Source: CBDDKZ01 sp965230415
GTDB taxonomy: Bacteria > Bacteroidota > Bacteroidia > Cytophagales > JAAEPT01
Reading direction: 5' to 3'
Length of the DNA: 64,000 nt
Assembly: GCA_965230415.1 (NCBI GenBank)
Contig: CBDDKZ010000005.1
Coordinates: forward strand, 744,001-808,000
Position numbers and translations under genes: made by a program. The notes under the pieces are model-generated. The model searched no databases. It had not been told where the DNA came from and saw only the letters and a list, made by a program, of their open reading frames with translations. Below, one piece after another: positions 54,697 through 64,000 of the stretch (the first letter of the stretch is position 1; every line of letters starts with the position of its first letter).

Positions 54697-57600
54697 TTAT
54701 GGTTGTAAGACTACCTTTTCGTGCATTACCAGTTCATCTGAAATGAACTTCACATTGTAAACTCCCAATGGTAAGTTCGGCCAGTTAAAGTCCATGTTAT
54801 ATTTAGCGAAGCCGCTTGGTACCGGAGGCACGCTGTTTGTTGTAACATTTATACCTCCTTGCGCATTTCTATCGTTGGCATCAAATAGTTCCTGGTAAAC
54901 TACCGTTCCATCTGTTTGACTTACCTGAATAATAAAGTCCTGATTTTCTCTGAATGTAACTCCGATGGAGAATTGACCACTCGGAGCCGGGTTAGGAGAT
55001 ACTGTAATTTTCTCTACTTCCAGATCCAGTAAATTATAAGGGTCGAACACGTAAGAATCGCCATTACCCATGACATGGATGTTTTTCATCATGGTATGTG
55101 CACATCTTCCTACTTGTGCAGAAAGGAATATCTGGTAGTCACCTGGTTCTGCATATTGCAGGAATTTAAATTCTTCACCTTCATTCATGCTCGTCAGATG
55201 ATCCATGGCATTGTCATTTACCCCAAGTAGGTCTTGTGGGAACTGCGGACTAATAGTTGCCAGGAAGGCAGGGTCAATTGTTACTTCCACTAGTTCATCG
55301 TCGTCCGGATCATTATTATCCGCGTTACGGATATATTCCCACTCCGCAAGAATCTCCTCACCTGGCGCAAACTGCCATATCAGGCTTACGGCCTTTTCCG
55401 GATCAAGTAAATCAGCATTAACTTCCGGATCATAAAGCATAGGATCCATGGTATTCACCAGTACCGCCACATCGTTTACATTGATTTCGGATGGAACCAG
55501 GAATTCAGGTTCAGGAGCCGGTTCGAGTTCGGTTACGTCTACTGTCATGTGTAATGGACAGTTACCACCGTCTACAGAAAGTACTACTTTATATAATGCT
55601 TCTTCTTCCACCATGTAATTTTGCGCTGTGCCATCTACTATTTCTGTCCATCCGCTAAGCGTCGTTTCAGATGGATTGGAACCTTTAGCGGCCGTATACC
55701 ACTGATAATCTACTCCGGTAATATCTGGTTCCAGATCTATAAAAGTTCCCGGACAGAAGTCATTGATAGGCGATAAGATTGCTTTGCGTTCCTCATCGGT
55801 AATGTTATCACGCAATACACATAGCAGACTGGATATTTTAAAGGCTTCGCTATAAGCTGATGTAAATCGATCATCTCTGGTAACAGTTATCGTGAAGAAG
55901 TTGCTTCCGAAGTTGAAATTCTCACCAAATAGTTCTACTTCCCAGTCGCCATTGTCATTCTCTCCAATTCTGGTTCCCCCTGCATAGGTCACACCCTGAG
56001 CGTAAGCATCGCTCACTCCCTCCGGACGATGTGCGGTATAAACTTCCACGAGGTCACCAGCCTGCAAGCCACCACCTCTTAATGCCAGCTTATGAGCACT
56101 GATCAATTGATAAGAGCTAATACCCGGATTTGGAACACCGACATTGGTATTCTGAAGGTCAATACCATTAACCGGCTGCGTAGAGCTGTACGAAGTTGTT
56201 TTCCAAATCGTCACCCCACCTGTAGCGTCCGGGTTATCGGAGTTTATCAATTCAATACCACGAACTTTAAACTCATGAATGTGATTGTTGGACAAGGTCG
56301 ATTTAACCGAATTATCGAGGCTTATTCCTCGTTCACCGGTAAACTCCCTTGGCTTCTCCGGAGTCTCATAACCCACGTAGTTATCAGAAACGGTACTGTT
56401 TGGTGCGTTTATTAGAGCAATCGCCGTTTTATCGTAAACACCAATCATGTTTCCTGTCACTTTATTGAAACCTTCCACTGTGGTAACACCAGCAGGACCT
56501 TCTATCTTGATACCATCTCCCATTACAGACGATGGTGTTGAAGGCGTTTCTTCATCGGTGCCAGGTGTAAAGGTAGCAATGAGGTTATCGGTCACCGACA
56601 TTCTGAATCCGTTATTCACGTAGATGGCCACCGGTCTGCTTAGCGCATTACCGTTCAGGTTAATCACCTCATTCTCATCAATGTGGGTTGAAATGACGTC
56701 TTTAGCATAAATCGCATAATCACTCACAAAGGTTTCGACGCCCTCTTCGGTAGTAAACCCGAATTTATTGGCTTTGATGAAGTTCGCTTCGAATGTCATT
56801 ACACGAGGATCGTCACCTTCTCTGAAACCATCTTCCGCGTTGGGTATTGACCGCCACTCTACATCATCGCTTCTAACATGGTCCTGAATTACTTTAATTC
56901 CCGATTCAGAGGTTCCACCGATATTGTTTTCAGCAATCATAGCCTCATAAACCTGAAGACCTACGTTAATACCCGTTTCTCCATTAAGAATTGTATTTCC
57001 TGTTACTTCCGGTTTCTGAATTTTCGTCCGAAGGTCAATACCTATGGTTTGATCTTTGATCACATTGTTCTTGATTGTGGCATTAAGTGTTATATTTTGA
57101 CCATTTACAGCAATACCAACACTACCCTGATTGGCATCGCCACCTTCTTGCACTCTTTGTATGGTCATATTACGTGCCGTTCCTTTATCAGAACCTAACC
57201 AAACACCACCTTCAAACCCATGCACTTCCATATTGGCTAAGAGGCCTTCTGCACTTCCGTGCTCAATTCCAATACCATACAGCTTAGTAGTAGCATTGGC
57301 ACGTGGTGTTCCATTAGGAATGTCATGGTTCAAAATAATTCTGAAATCAGAAGCATTGAGATTGTCGATGTGATTATGAGCATCGATTTCAAAACCCATT
57401 GGGTTGAAAACCGATGCTAATTCACTTTGTAGATTAATCACATACACATGGTCTTCTATGTTTAGGTCTGCGAAATCAAATTCCACCACTGTATAGAAGC
57501 TTGAGCAATTTATTTTATTAATCGCGTCGCGTAGTGATTCCGGACCATTATCATTGGTATTTTTTACAATTACCTGATTCGCAAAATTCTCGATCTCAAA

Positions 57601-60600
57601 GGTCTCACTTAACTCAGAGGTATAGCTGAAAGCACCTACCGTTTTTGTTCTGGTAGCCGTGAAGTAGTAATTCCCTTCATCAGGCAGGAGGTAATAGTCT
57701 TCAGGAATTGGGAATCGCCAGGTTCCTAAGCCATCTACTGTCTCAATTTCCACAGATCCTACATATTCAATCGCTTCTGTACGCAATCCGGAAGATAAAA
57801 AGACTTCTATGTGATCACCAACTTCTGCACCTATACCACCTATTAAGAAGACATCTTCACATTCATCGGCGGCCTTACTCAATCCGCTGAAATCAAATAC
57901 TAATGGGCTGATTCCTTCATTTGAAATGTTAACAGGATCATCATTTTCATCGATGTAAATATTAATAGCTTCATACTCTTCTCCCAGGTTACTGGTTAAG
58001 GTATTTTGGCTCATTTCGATATTTGATGACTTGATAAGGTCGATGGTTGCCATGGCTCCGTCCTGGAATTTATTGGCAGTTAACACTACATTGTCTGCAT
58101 CATCGGCTATGAATCGCGATGCCACATATGTATTATTGGAAAAGTTATGTCCACTACCATGAACGAGTGTACCTTTTCCTCCTATAAACCTCATATCGGA
58201 TACGTTCACACCTGTGGCACCTGCTTCTATCTCCAGGTTGTAGAAGAAAGAAGTCGCTTTAGATTCGTACTCGTACTGACCAGGAGTAGTAATAGAGATG
58301 TCACTCGATGTCGATTCAATCAAAATGTTAGCCCCTGAAGGATCCACTGTGATTGGGTCTCCTGCCGTTATCTGATAATCCCAATTCACGCTGGAGTTTT
58401 CAATGTTGACACCAGAGCTATTACTTATCAAAATACCTTGTCCTTCATACGTTCCGTCTTTGTTTACTGTATTCCCGGAGAAGTCAAAGTCTACAGATGA
58501 AGTATTATTGATATGAATACCCGTTCTTGATGCACCATTTACGACGTTCCCACTAAGCTGAACATTTGCATCTGTAACACCATCTATGATGATACCATCG
58601 CGTGCGTTGTTAACCGTACATCCATAAATGGTTCTATCGGCTTTATTTCCTACTGAACTGATTCCAGTCACATATCCTTCGACTTTACTATCTAAAATCA
58701 AGATATTGATACCGTCACCTAAATCGATACCGACCACGGATTCTTCATTAGAGAACACTTCATCTTCCTGACTCTTTACATCCAACTCCACTTCTTTGAT
58801 CATGGCATTGGAGTTTTGAATCTGAATAGCCTGAGTAGAACGTCCAAGTTCCAAATTCTTAACTTCGGTAGGATATACTACACCCGGTTCCGTGTTTGCA
58901 GCGCCCAGACCAGATTCCAATACAAGCATTGGCATATCTCTGTTAAACTCTTGCGGATCAAATTCATCGAATGTTGCCGGGTAATCCACTATCAACTTGA
59001 ATGCAGGTAATTCATCATCCCAATGTGGTGCTTCTATGACTCTGATGCTACCATCGGCGCCAACTACCTGGATATCACCTACATTTTCGTCGTAAGTATT
59101 AATTCCATCTAAGATCACTCCCATTGAGTTGGTCAGATTAGGTAAGTTATCCAGTAAGTGTACCTGTTTATTGTATTGGCTCGGAATGAACACTGCAATT
59201 TCTGCCTGCGATCCATCCTGACTATTTGCACAACGGAAGGCATCGCGCAATGAACCGGCAATTGGAAATTGGTCGCTTCCGTTATCTTCCGTGTTGGTTA
59301 CGATACAAGGGCCAACTGCCATGATATTACTTAATTCGGAGGTATTTCCTACATCGGCACCTGATGAGAATGTGGCAATCAGGTAATTACTTTGATAAGG
59401 GTTTAACTGACTTTCAGGGAATTCCAAACTCCATTGATTTCCATCAAGACTGGTAATTTCAGCGCTTGCAATAAAGTGCAGTGCATCTTGTGGATGACCG
59501 GTATTTGAGTATAAATGAATCGTTTTCCCCAGTGATCCATTACCTCCGCCGACAATGCCACCAGCTACTTTGATAAGGTCTTCAGTACCATTTGATGTAT
59601 ATTCGTACGTATCGATTGTTGGTGCCGGAATATTATCATTCCCCGTAGCTTTCAAATCAATGGCCTTGTAAGCTTCGCCTTCGGCCAATTCTCCATCATT
59701 TTCAAAGAATCGGTTGTAGGTAATAAAGTTGTTTTGGCCCGTTACATGCACACCTCCTTCAAGGTTATGACCAATCCAGTTTCCTTTCTCATCTATTCCT
59801 CCAATCTGGTTATTATCAGATTCGAGCAACATACCGATACGGTTTCCTAGTTTATTTTCTTTGATATCTGTTCCAATATAATTCTGTTGAATCATATTAT
59901 TCTCAGAACCACTTTTCACATGAATACCATAACCATTCGTTGCATGGTATACAGTGATTGGAGGAAGCGGTGGATCATTCGGGTCATCCGGTTGATCCGG
60001 ATTAGGTATTTCATAAGACCCGTTGCGCATAATTTTATTCTTCAGAATTTGAACATGCGATGCACCTGCCTGTACTACAATTCCGTCGTAATTAGCGACT
60101 ATTGTATTAGCTTCTATCAGCAATTCTTCACCTTCTGCAGGGTTAGCAGGACCATCAACAAGCATACCTGCTACTGCACATTTACCAAAGAACCCGTCTT
60201 TCACTTTCACTCCTTTGGCCGATGCACCAATATAAACACCTACATTATCCACGTTGAAAACATTCAAACCGCCAATGTTTTCGTCAATGCAATTATCACA
60301 GTACAGACCATACTGTTCGTCATTCTCATCAGTACCTGTTACAATATTTCCCGATTGATTATTGTTTACAGAGCCATCAAGGAAAATCCCTGTCTTGCAT
60401 GCATTAATAGCGTTATTAGAAAGGCTATTTTCAGTAGCCGTAGCTCCTTCTATTATGATTCCATAGTTATCGGTAGTTGAGTACTGGTCGTTGGTAATAT
60501 AGTTATCAAACACATCATTTTTGCTTGCATCCATATACAGGTAAATACCTCCAACATCGTGTCTTACCAGTTCGTTATCGTGAAATTTCACATTAGCTCC

Positions 60601-63600
60601 CCTTATTGAAGCACCATAGTCGGCTAGGAAATCGGTATTGACATCAACAGGGCGCACAGAATAAGGAGCATCCGGAACATTCGTAACGCCATAATTAATA
60701 CCCAAACCAATAAAGTTATCATAAACAAGCGTAAGCATTTCGTCAGTGGTATTACCAATAATTTCCATACCGCGATTAGAATAGCTTGTTACCCTGTTTG
60801 AATAAATCTGGTTATTATTGGCATTCTCTACGCGAACACCTGTTGCGAAACCACTGAATTCCATTCCGTTGATACTGAAGTTGGTCAAACCAACCAGGTT
60901 TATCCCGACATCATTTCCTGTAAAACCAGCTGCCTTCACCACTTTCACGAAAGACTCTGCTCCGTCTTCTAAGGAGAACCCTACAGCAGTAGAACCGTCT
61001 ATGACTATACCCTCTTTGTCGGTAGCAATTAGTGGTAGTGGACTATTAATTTCGATCACATCTGTAGTACTTATTGAGAAATCAATTCGGATACATGCTC
61101 CGCCATTGGCATCCATTATCTCATTACGAAGTGAGCCGTCAATCAAATCGTCTGAGGTATTGGAAACGGTACATGTTCTTAGATCAATTTTCAATGCGTC
61201 AGAAAATTCAGAAGTATTCCATGGTAAATCATTTCCTTCAGATGAAATTTCAGAAGCGGTAGCTACGAAGTAATAGACATCATCCGCAGTATTTCCGTTA
61301 TCCCATCTCGATAATTCAGTAAGTGGTATGGTTACCTTCCACTCAACCAAACCTGTTTCCTCGTTTAACTCGGAAACAGTACTCTGTAAGTAGTTAACGG
61401 CACGTGGCAAGTAACCTGTCACAAGGGGATCAACGTGTGCTTCGAATATTTCTATGATTTGATCGGCCTCTTCAGCTGTACCTTCTATGATCAATTCGCC
61501 TTCAAATGTAGTTGTTCTGATTAGCTCAGGTTTTTGTACATTTTCATTACTGGAAATAGTTACTAACTCAATCCCTTTCAGGTCACTTACACTAAAGTCA
61601 GGTTTGATACTATTTTCGGTAATAAGGTTCCCAATACTTCCATCAATTACGATCATATTTTCCGTACTAAATTCACCCACATTCTCACTGATGGTTACAG
61701 CATTCACATGATCTGAATAGATGGCATGCTTACCGGCAAAGAATCTATTTTCTTTAATACTATCATTAGCCGCTATGTTCGATTGCTCGTCACCTCTTAA
61801 GTAAATAGCTGCACCTGCAATTGTCGCTCCTGCGGTTCGCACATATTGGCCATTAACATCTAAAGTTGCATGCCCAAAATCGTTATCTTTTATAACTAAG
61901 TTGCTACATTCATCAATGTATATGGCATGACCAAATGTAGATTCGGATGTAGTTCCATAAATGTCATTTCCGGATATCGTTCCTTGAGATACATTTGTTA
62001 AGTTAGCAAAATAATCGCCTGCTTTATCCTGTAAAGTGTTATCTGTGATTTCTACCTTTTCTGTCGATAAGGTCAATACCTGATTCACATTGATGAAGGT
62101 GACATTATGAACCACTACCTGCTCACCACCGTCAATTTTTATTAAGGTATTGCCTGTAACATTTCTAAAGAAGCCATCATTAATTTGTGCCACTCCATTG
62201 AGATCCAGATTCATTACCGGTCCATCAACAGTACCTTGTCCTGGTTCTGCCACAATGAAAGTGGTAACTTCCAGGTCATTCAGCACGCCAGCAATGGTCG
62301 CATTACCATTTTCAACAATTACATTGTTAAGGATCAGATTGGTAGTACCATCAGTGCTTTCAATGATATTGTTAGTGTTTTGCTTGAACTTAGTATCGAT
62401 AAGTTTAATTTCTGCTGCACTTCCTTTTATGGCCGTACCGAAACTGTTAAAACCAACTTCTTTACTTTCCCATAAACCTACGTTACTGAGCACCAAACCA
62501 TCCGAAACATTATCACCGGATACATGTACAAAATCACCTTCGCCGTTTAATCTCGTGTAATAGGCATTGGTAAATACGAGAGGAGCTGCCGGGGCAATAC
62601 CTCTTTGCATAACATCTAAGTGGTCGAGCTCAAATTCAATTACTGCACCTACACCATAAAGTGCTCCGGCGTCATTGGCACAGTCGACCGCAGCCGTTAA
62701 AGACCCTTCATAGTTATCACCTGGAGCGCCATTATTTGTATTTATAACGGTACAGGTAAATGGCTGGTCACCAATTACAAATTCACGACTAAACTCCGAT
62801 GTTCCCGAAGTTCCGGTAACGGTTGCTACAAAGAACTTGTTTTCGGTATCGCTCAGATACTGCTCCGGTATTCTTGCTTCCCAGTTATTAGCTGCATCTA
62901 CTTCCACTTCTACAATGAACGCTTCCGATGCAGTACCCAATGTATTTGCTGTGAACACCTGTACCAGTTCACCTGATGCATTTGCCGTGCCTGTTACTGT
63001 CACAAAACCATTACCAGGTGTCGAACCGGGGTTTACAAGCGGCGGATTAATATCGTTATTAGCTCCGGCTGCCAGTTCAATAGCTATCGCTTCCACTGCT
63101 TCGGCAGGGTTCTGCGCTATAGGTGTTCCGGAAATTATGTTTGCGGTTCCGGTTTCGATGTGAATACCACCATTTCCTAATTTAGCGATGACACTTCTGG
63201 CCAATTTATCGCCAATCAAGTTGTTACTACCGTTAATAACCACTGCGTAGTCACTGGTAGGAACTTGTGGTCCATAAGTACCCACTCTGGACAGGTTGAA
63301 ATAGACATTCTGCACCTGATTTAAATCTCCATTAATAATCAAGTTAGACTGAGACACATCTTGCGAACTAATGAAATCCAATTTATTGGCATTACCATTC
63401 AATTGAACTGCCGATTCAAATCCATTAATTGTCAGGTGCTTCATTTCGGTTCCGTTTGATTCAATGACAAAAGCGGTACCTGGGTAAGAACCATCTCCTA
63501 CAATAGTTACAGGAGGATCGATATTCGGGTCTATTCCGCCAAGGTTAGCCCCACCATCCACAACAATAGCATTTAGAATAGCCGGAAGTGCCGCGTCAAC

Positions 63601-64000
63601 TAATACCGTATTTTCGCCATTTGTAGCATCGGCTCCTGTGACGTTAAATTCAATCACACCACACTCCAATCTATTCGTTTGACGAATAACCTCATCCAAT
63701 GTACCTTCTGATTGTCCCAGGTATCCCTTGGTTACTGTACAAGTACATTCGGGACAGATTGATTGCACATCGCTAAACTGCGAACTTCTGTTATCGAGTG
63801 TACTAATGGCCATAAAGTATTCTCTTGATCCAATTTCATCACTAGCAAAAGCCTGCGTTATTGTAGATCCGTTAACTGTTTCTACTTCCGGAGCCAAAAG
63901 CTCACGTGGACTTGGAGTCTCACTGATATTGGCATAAATCTCTACAGTGCTTCCAGGTCGATAGGTTTCTACGGTGATCAAGTAATTGGTTCCGTCAAAT
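54697..64000 (-). CDS. giant modular beta-helix surface protein with T9SS sorting domain (5' end outside window)
   Basis: The reverse frame is open from 54697 to the window edge: more than 3,100 residues, with FDGTNYLITVETY continuing beyond a TTG at 63981, so the start is not in this window. Five long modules each open with a C/V-x-V-x-N/K-T-type strand and a SLRDA-like segment (residues ~80, 410, 939, 1560 and 2140 counted from 63981), contain parallel beta-helix repeats (NNxI, GNxI turns), and close with an Ig/Fn3-like domain ending SEFS or SELS. Then come an Ig-like DUF region and a C-terminal T9SS type A sorting domain (ITVSPNPAPSGQFSIGVTF). It is a cell-surface or secreted adhesin-type protein; no catalytic residues were identified. 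Confidence 0.88.
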   Translation of the reverse strand, partial: FDGTNYLITVETYRPGSTVEIYANISETPSPRELLAPEVETVNGSTITQAFASDEIGSREYFMAISTLDNRSSQFSDVQSICPECTCTVTKGYLGQSEGTLDEVIRQTNRLECGVIEFNVTGADATNGENTVLVDAALPAILNAIVVDGGANLGGIDPNIDPPVTIVGDGSYPGTAFVIESNGTEMKHLTINGFESAVQLNGNANKLDFISSQDVSQSNLIINGDLNQVQNVYFNLSRVGTYGPQVPTSDYAVVINGSNNLIGDKLARSVIAKLGNGGIHIETGTANIISGTPIAQNPAEAVEAIAIELAAGANNDINPPLVNPGSTPGNGFVTVTGTANASGELVQVFTANTLGTASEAFIVEVEVDAANNWEARIPEQYLSDTENKFFVATVTGTSGTSEFSREFVIGDQPFTCTVINTNNGAPGDNYEGSLTAAVDCANDAGALYGVGAVIEFELDHLDVMQRGIAPAAPLVFTNAYYTRLNGEGDFVHVSGDNVSDGLVLSNVGLWESKEVGFNSFGTAIKGSAAEIKLIDTKFKQNTNNIIESTDGTTNLILNNVIVENGNATIAGVLNDLEVTTFIVAEPGQGTVDGPVMNLDLNGVAQINDGFFRNVTGNTLIKIDGGEQVVVHNVTFINVNQVLTLSTEKVEITDNTLQDKAGDYFANLTNVSQGTISGNDIYGTTSESTFGHAIYIDECSNLVIKDNDFGHATLDVNGQYVRTAGATIAGAAIYLRGDEQSNIAANDSIKENRFFAGKHAIYSDHVNAVTISENVGEFSTENMIVIDGSIGNLITENSIKPDFSVSDLKGIELVTISSNENVQKPELIRTTTFEGELIIEGTAEEADQIIEIFEAHVDPLVTGYLPRAVNYLQSTVSELNEETGLVEWKVTIPLTELSRWDNGNTADDVYYFVATASEISSEGNDLPWNTSEFSDALKIDLRTCTVSNTSDDLIDGSLRNEIMDANGGACIRIDFSISTTDVIEINSPLPLIATDKEGIVIDGSTAVGFSLEDGAESFVKVVKAAGFTGNDVGINLVGLTNFSINGMEFSGFATGVRVENANNNQIYSNRVTSYSNRGMEIIGNTTDEMLTLVYDNFIGLGINYGVTNVPDAPYSVRPVDVNTDFLADYGASIRGANVKFHDNELVRHDVGGIYLYMDASKNDVFDNYITNDQYSTTDNYGIIIEGATATENSLSNNAINACKTGIFLDGSVNNNQSGNIVTGTDENDEQYGLYCDNCIDENIGGLNVFNVDNVGVYIGASAKGVKVKDGFFGKCAVAGMLVDGPANPAEGEELLIEANTIVANYDGIVVQAGASHVQILKNKIMRNGSYEIPNPDQPDDPNDPPLPPITVYHATNGYGIHVKSGSENNMIQQNYIGTDIKENKLGNRIGMLLESDNNQIGGIDEKGNWIGHNLEGGVHVTGQNNFITYNRFFENDGELAEGEAYKAIDLKATGNDNIPAPTIDTYEYTSNGTEDLIKVAGGIVGGGNGSLGKTIHLYSNTGHPQDALHFIASAEITSLDGNQWSLEFPESQLNPYQSNYLIATFSSGADVGNTSELSNIMAVGPCIVTNTEDNGSDQFPIAGSLRDAFRCANSQDGSQAEIAVFIPSQYNKQVHLLDNLPNLTNSMGVILDGINTYDENVGDIQVVGADGSIRVIEAPHWDDELPAFKLIVDYPATFDEFDPQEFNRDMPMLVLESGLGAANTEPGVVYPTEVKNLELGRSTQAIQIQNSNAMIKEVELDVKSQEDEVFSNEESVVGIDLGDGINILILDSKVEGYVTGISSVGNKADRTIYGCTVNNARDGIIIDGVTDANVQLSGNVVNGASRTGIHINNTSSVDFDFSGNTVNKDGTYEGQGILISNSSGVNIENSSVNWDYQITAGDPITVDPSGANILIESTSSDISITTPGQYEYESKATSFFYNLEIEAGATGVNVSDMRFIGGKGTLVHGSGHNFSNNTYVASRFIADDADNVVLTANKFQDGAMATIDLIKSSNIEMSQNTLTSNLGEEYEAINIYIDENDDPVNISNEGISPLVFDFSGLSKAADECEDVFLIGGIGAEVGDHIEVFLSSGLRTEAIEYVGSVEIETVDGLGTWRFPIPEDYYLLPDEGNYYFTATRTKTVGAFSYTSELSETFEIENFANQVIVKNTNDNGPESLRDAINKINCSSFYTVVEFDFADLNIEDHVYVINLQSELASVFNPMGFEIDAHNHIDNLNASDFRIILNHDIPNGTPRANATTKLYGIGIEHGSAEGLLANMEVHGFEGGVWLGSDKGTARNMTIQRVQEGGDANQGSVGIAVNGQNITLNATIKNNVIKDQTIGIDLRTKIQKPEVTGNTILNGETGINVGLQVYEAMIAENNIGGTSESGIKVIQDHVRSDDVEWRSIPNAEDGFREGDDPRVMTFEANFIKANKFGFTTEEGVETFVSDYAIYAKDVISTHIDENEVINLNGNALSRPVAIYVNNGFRMSVTDNLIATFTPGTDEETPSTPSSVMGDGIKIEGPAGVTTVEGFNKVTGNMIGVYDKTAIALINAPNSTVSDNYVGYETPEKPREFTGERGISLDNSVKSTLSNNHIHEFKVRGIELINSDNPDATGGVTIWKTTSYSSTQPVNGIDLQNTNVGVPNPGISSYQLISAHKLALRGGGLQAGDLVEVYTAHRPEGVSDAYAQGVTYAGGTRIGENDNGDWEVELFGENFNFGSNFFTITVTRDDRFTSAYSEAFKISSLLCVLRDNITDEERKAILSPINDFCPGTFIDLEPDITGVDYQWYTAAKGSNPSETTLSGWTEIVDGTAQNYMVEEEALYKVVLSVDGGNCPLHMTVDVTELEPAPEPEFLVPSEINVNDVAVLVNTMDPMLYDPEVNADLLDPEKAVSLIWQFAPGEEILAEWEYIRNADNNDPDDDELVEVTIDPAFLATISPQFPQDLLGVNDNAMDHLTSMNEGEEFKFLQYAEPGDYQIFLSAQVGRCAHTMMKNIHVMGNGDSYVFDPYNLLDLEVEKITVSPNPAPSGQFSIGVTFRENQDFIIQVSQTDGTVVYQELFDANDRNAQGGINVTTNSVPPVPSGFAKYNMDFNWPNLPLGVYNVKFISDELVMHEKVVLQP

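Noticed and set aside
59887..60480. 197-residue rightward frame inside the giant beta-helix gene
   Set aside because: It is antisense to a well-supported coding region, has no recognisable domain, and its residue composition is that of a shadow frame.

Overview
The window is AT-rich DNA from a member of the Bacteroidota, most likely a gliding or surface-active marine or soil lineage near the Cytophagales (order-level placement is inference). Support comes from a porT gene (type IX secretion, T9SS) overlapping ubiE/menG, three PorE-like TPR/propeller/OmpA proteins, C-terminal T9SS sorting domains, a DUF5606 gene, and a TAnnTTTG-type promoter. No rRNA, tRNA or CRISPR array was seen.

Layout: 1-8.5 kb holds a partial DUF4139 protein, a T9SS-sorted beta-helix protein with a chitin-binding-like module, a saccharopine dehydrogenase, a small esterase and the first PorE-like protein. 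8.5-23.7 kb is a signalling island. A HAMP-GAF sensor runs left, and a ten-gene run goes right: HAMP-GAF sensor, CheR, stand-alone CheB esterase, membrane GAF protein, a Cache-HAMP-GAF-PAS-PAS-PP2C phosphatase, SiaB-like kinase, SiaC-like phosphoprotein, a TerB-like/ABC transporter fusion, a lipoprotein and a small secreted protein, closed by a strong hairpin terminator. It reads as a SiaABC-type partner-switching module fused to chemotaxis-type methylation without a classical chemoreceptor.

23.8-28.3 kb carries porT and ubiE, then a small mobile region: a REP-associated tyrosine transposase (RAYT) among units built from consecutive short hairpins, an IS4-family insertion inside that array, and a vestige of a lost OmpA-family gene. 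28.3-32.5 kb has two more PorE-like genes. 32.6-42.3 kb is mostly chromosomal: engB, a TonB-C-like protein, DUF5606, a PorT-family barrel, a low-molecular-weight phosphatase, a GH3 glycosidase fused to a catalytically dead class D beta-lactamase-like domain, several secreted proteins of unknown role and a DUF2652 protein.

42.4-64 kb is accessory. It has a small coiled-coil ORF between two identical hairpins, rearranged IS4 fragments bounded by 16-17 bp direct repeats, and then a leftward cluster. In transcription order the cluster is: a beta-helix surface protein of more than 3,100 residues with a T9SS tail (5' end outside the window), a 582-residue outer-membrane barrel candidate, a 2,706-residue polymorphic-toxin-like protein (fibronectin-like repeats, metzincin-type protease motif, HINT domain, PD-(D/E)XK-like C-terminus), and a cytosolic beta-propeller-like candidate immunity protein. 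The cluster is the best candidate for an undescribed system here, followed by the signalling island.
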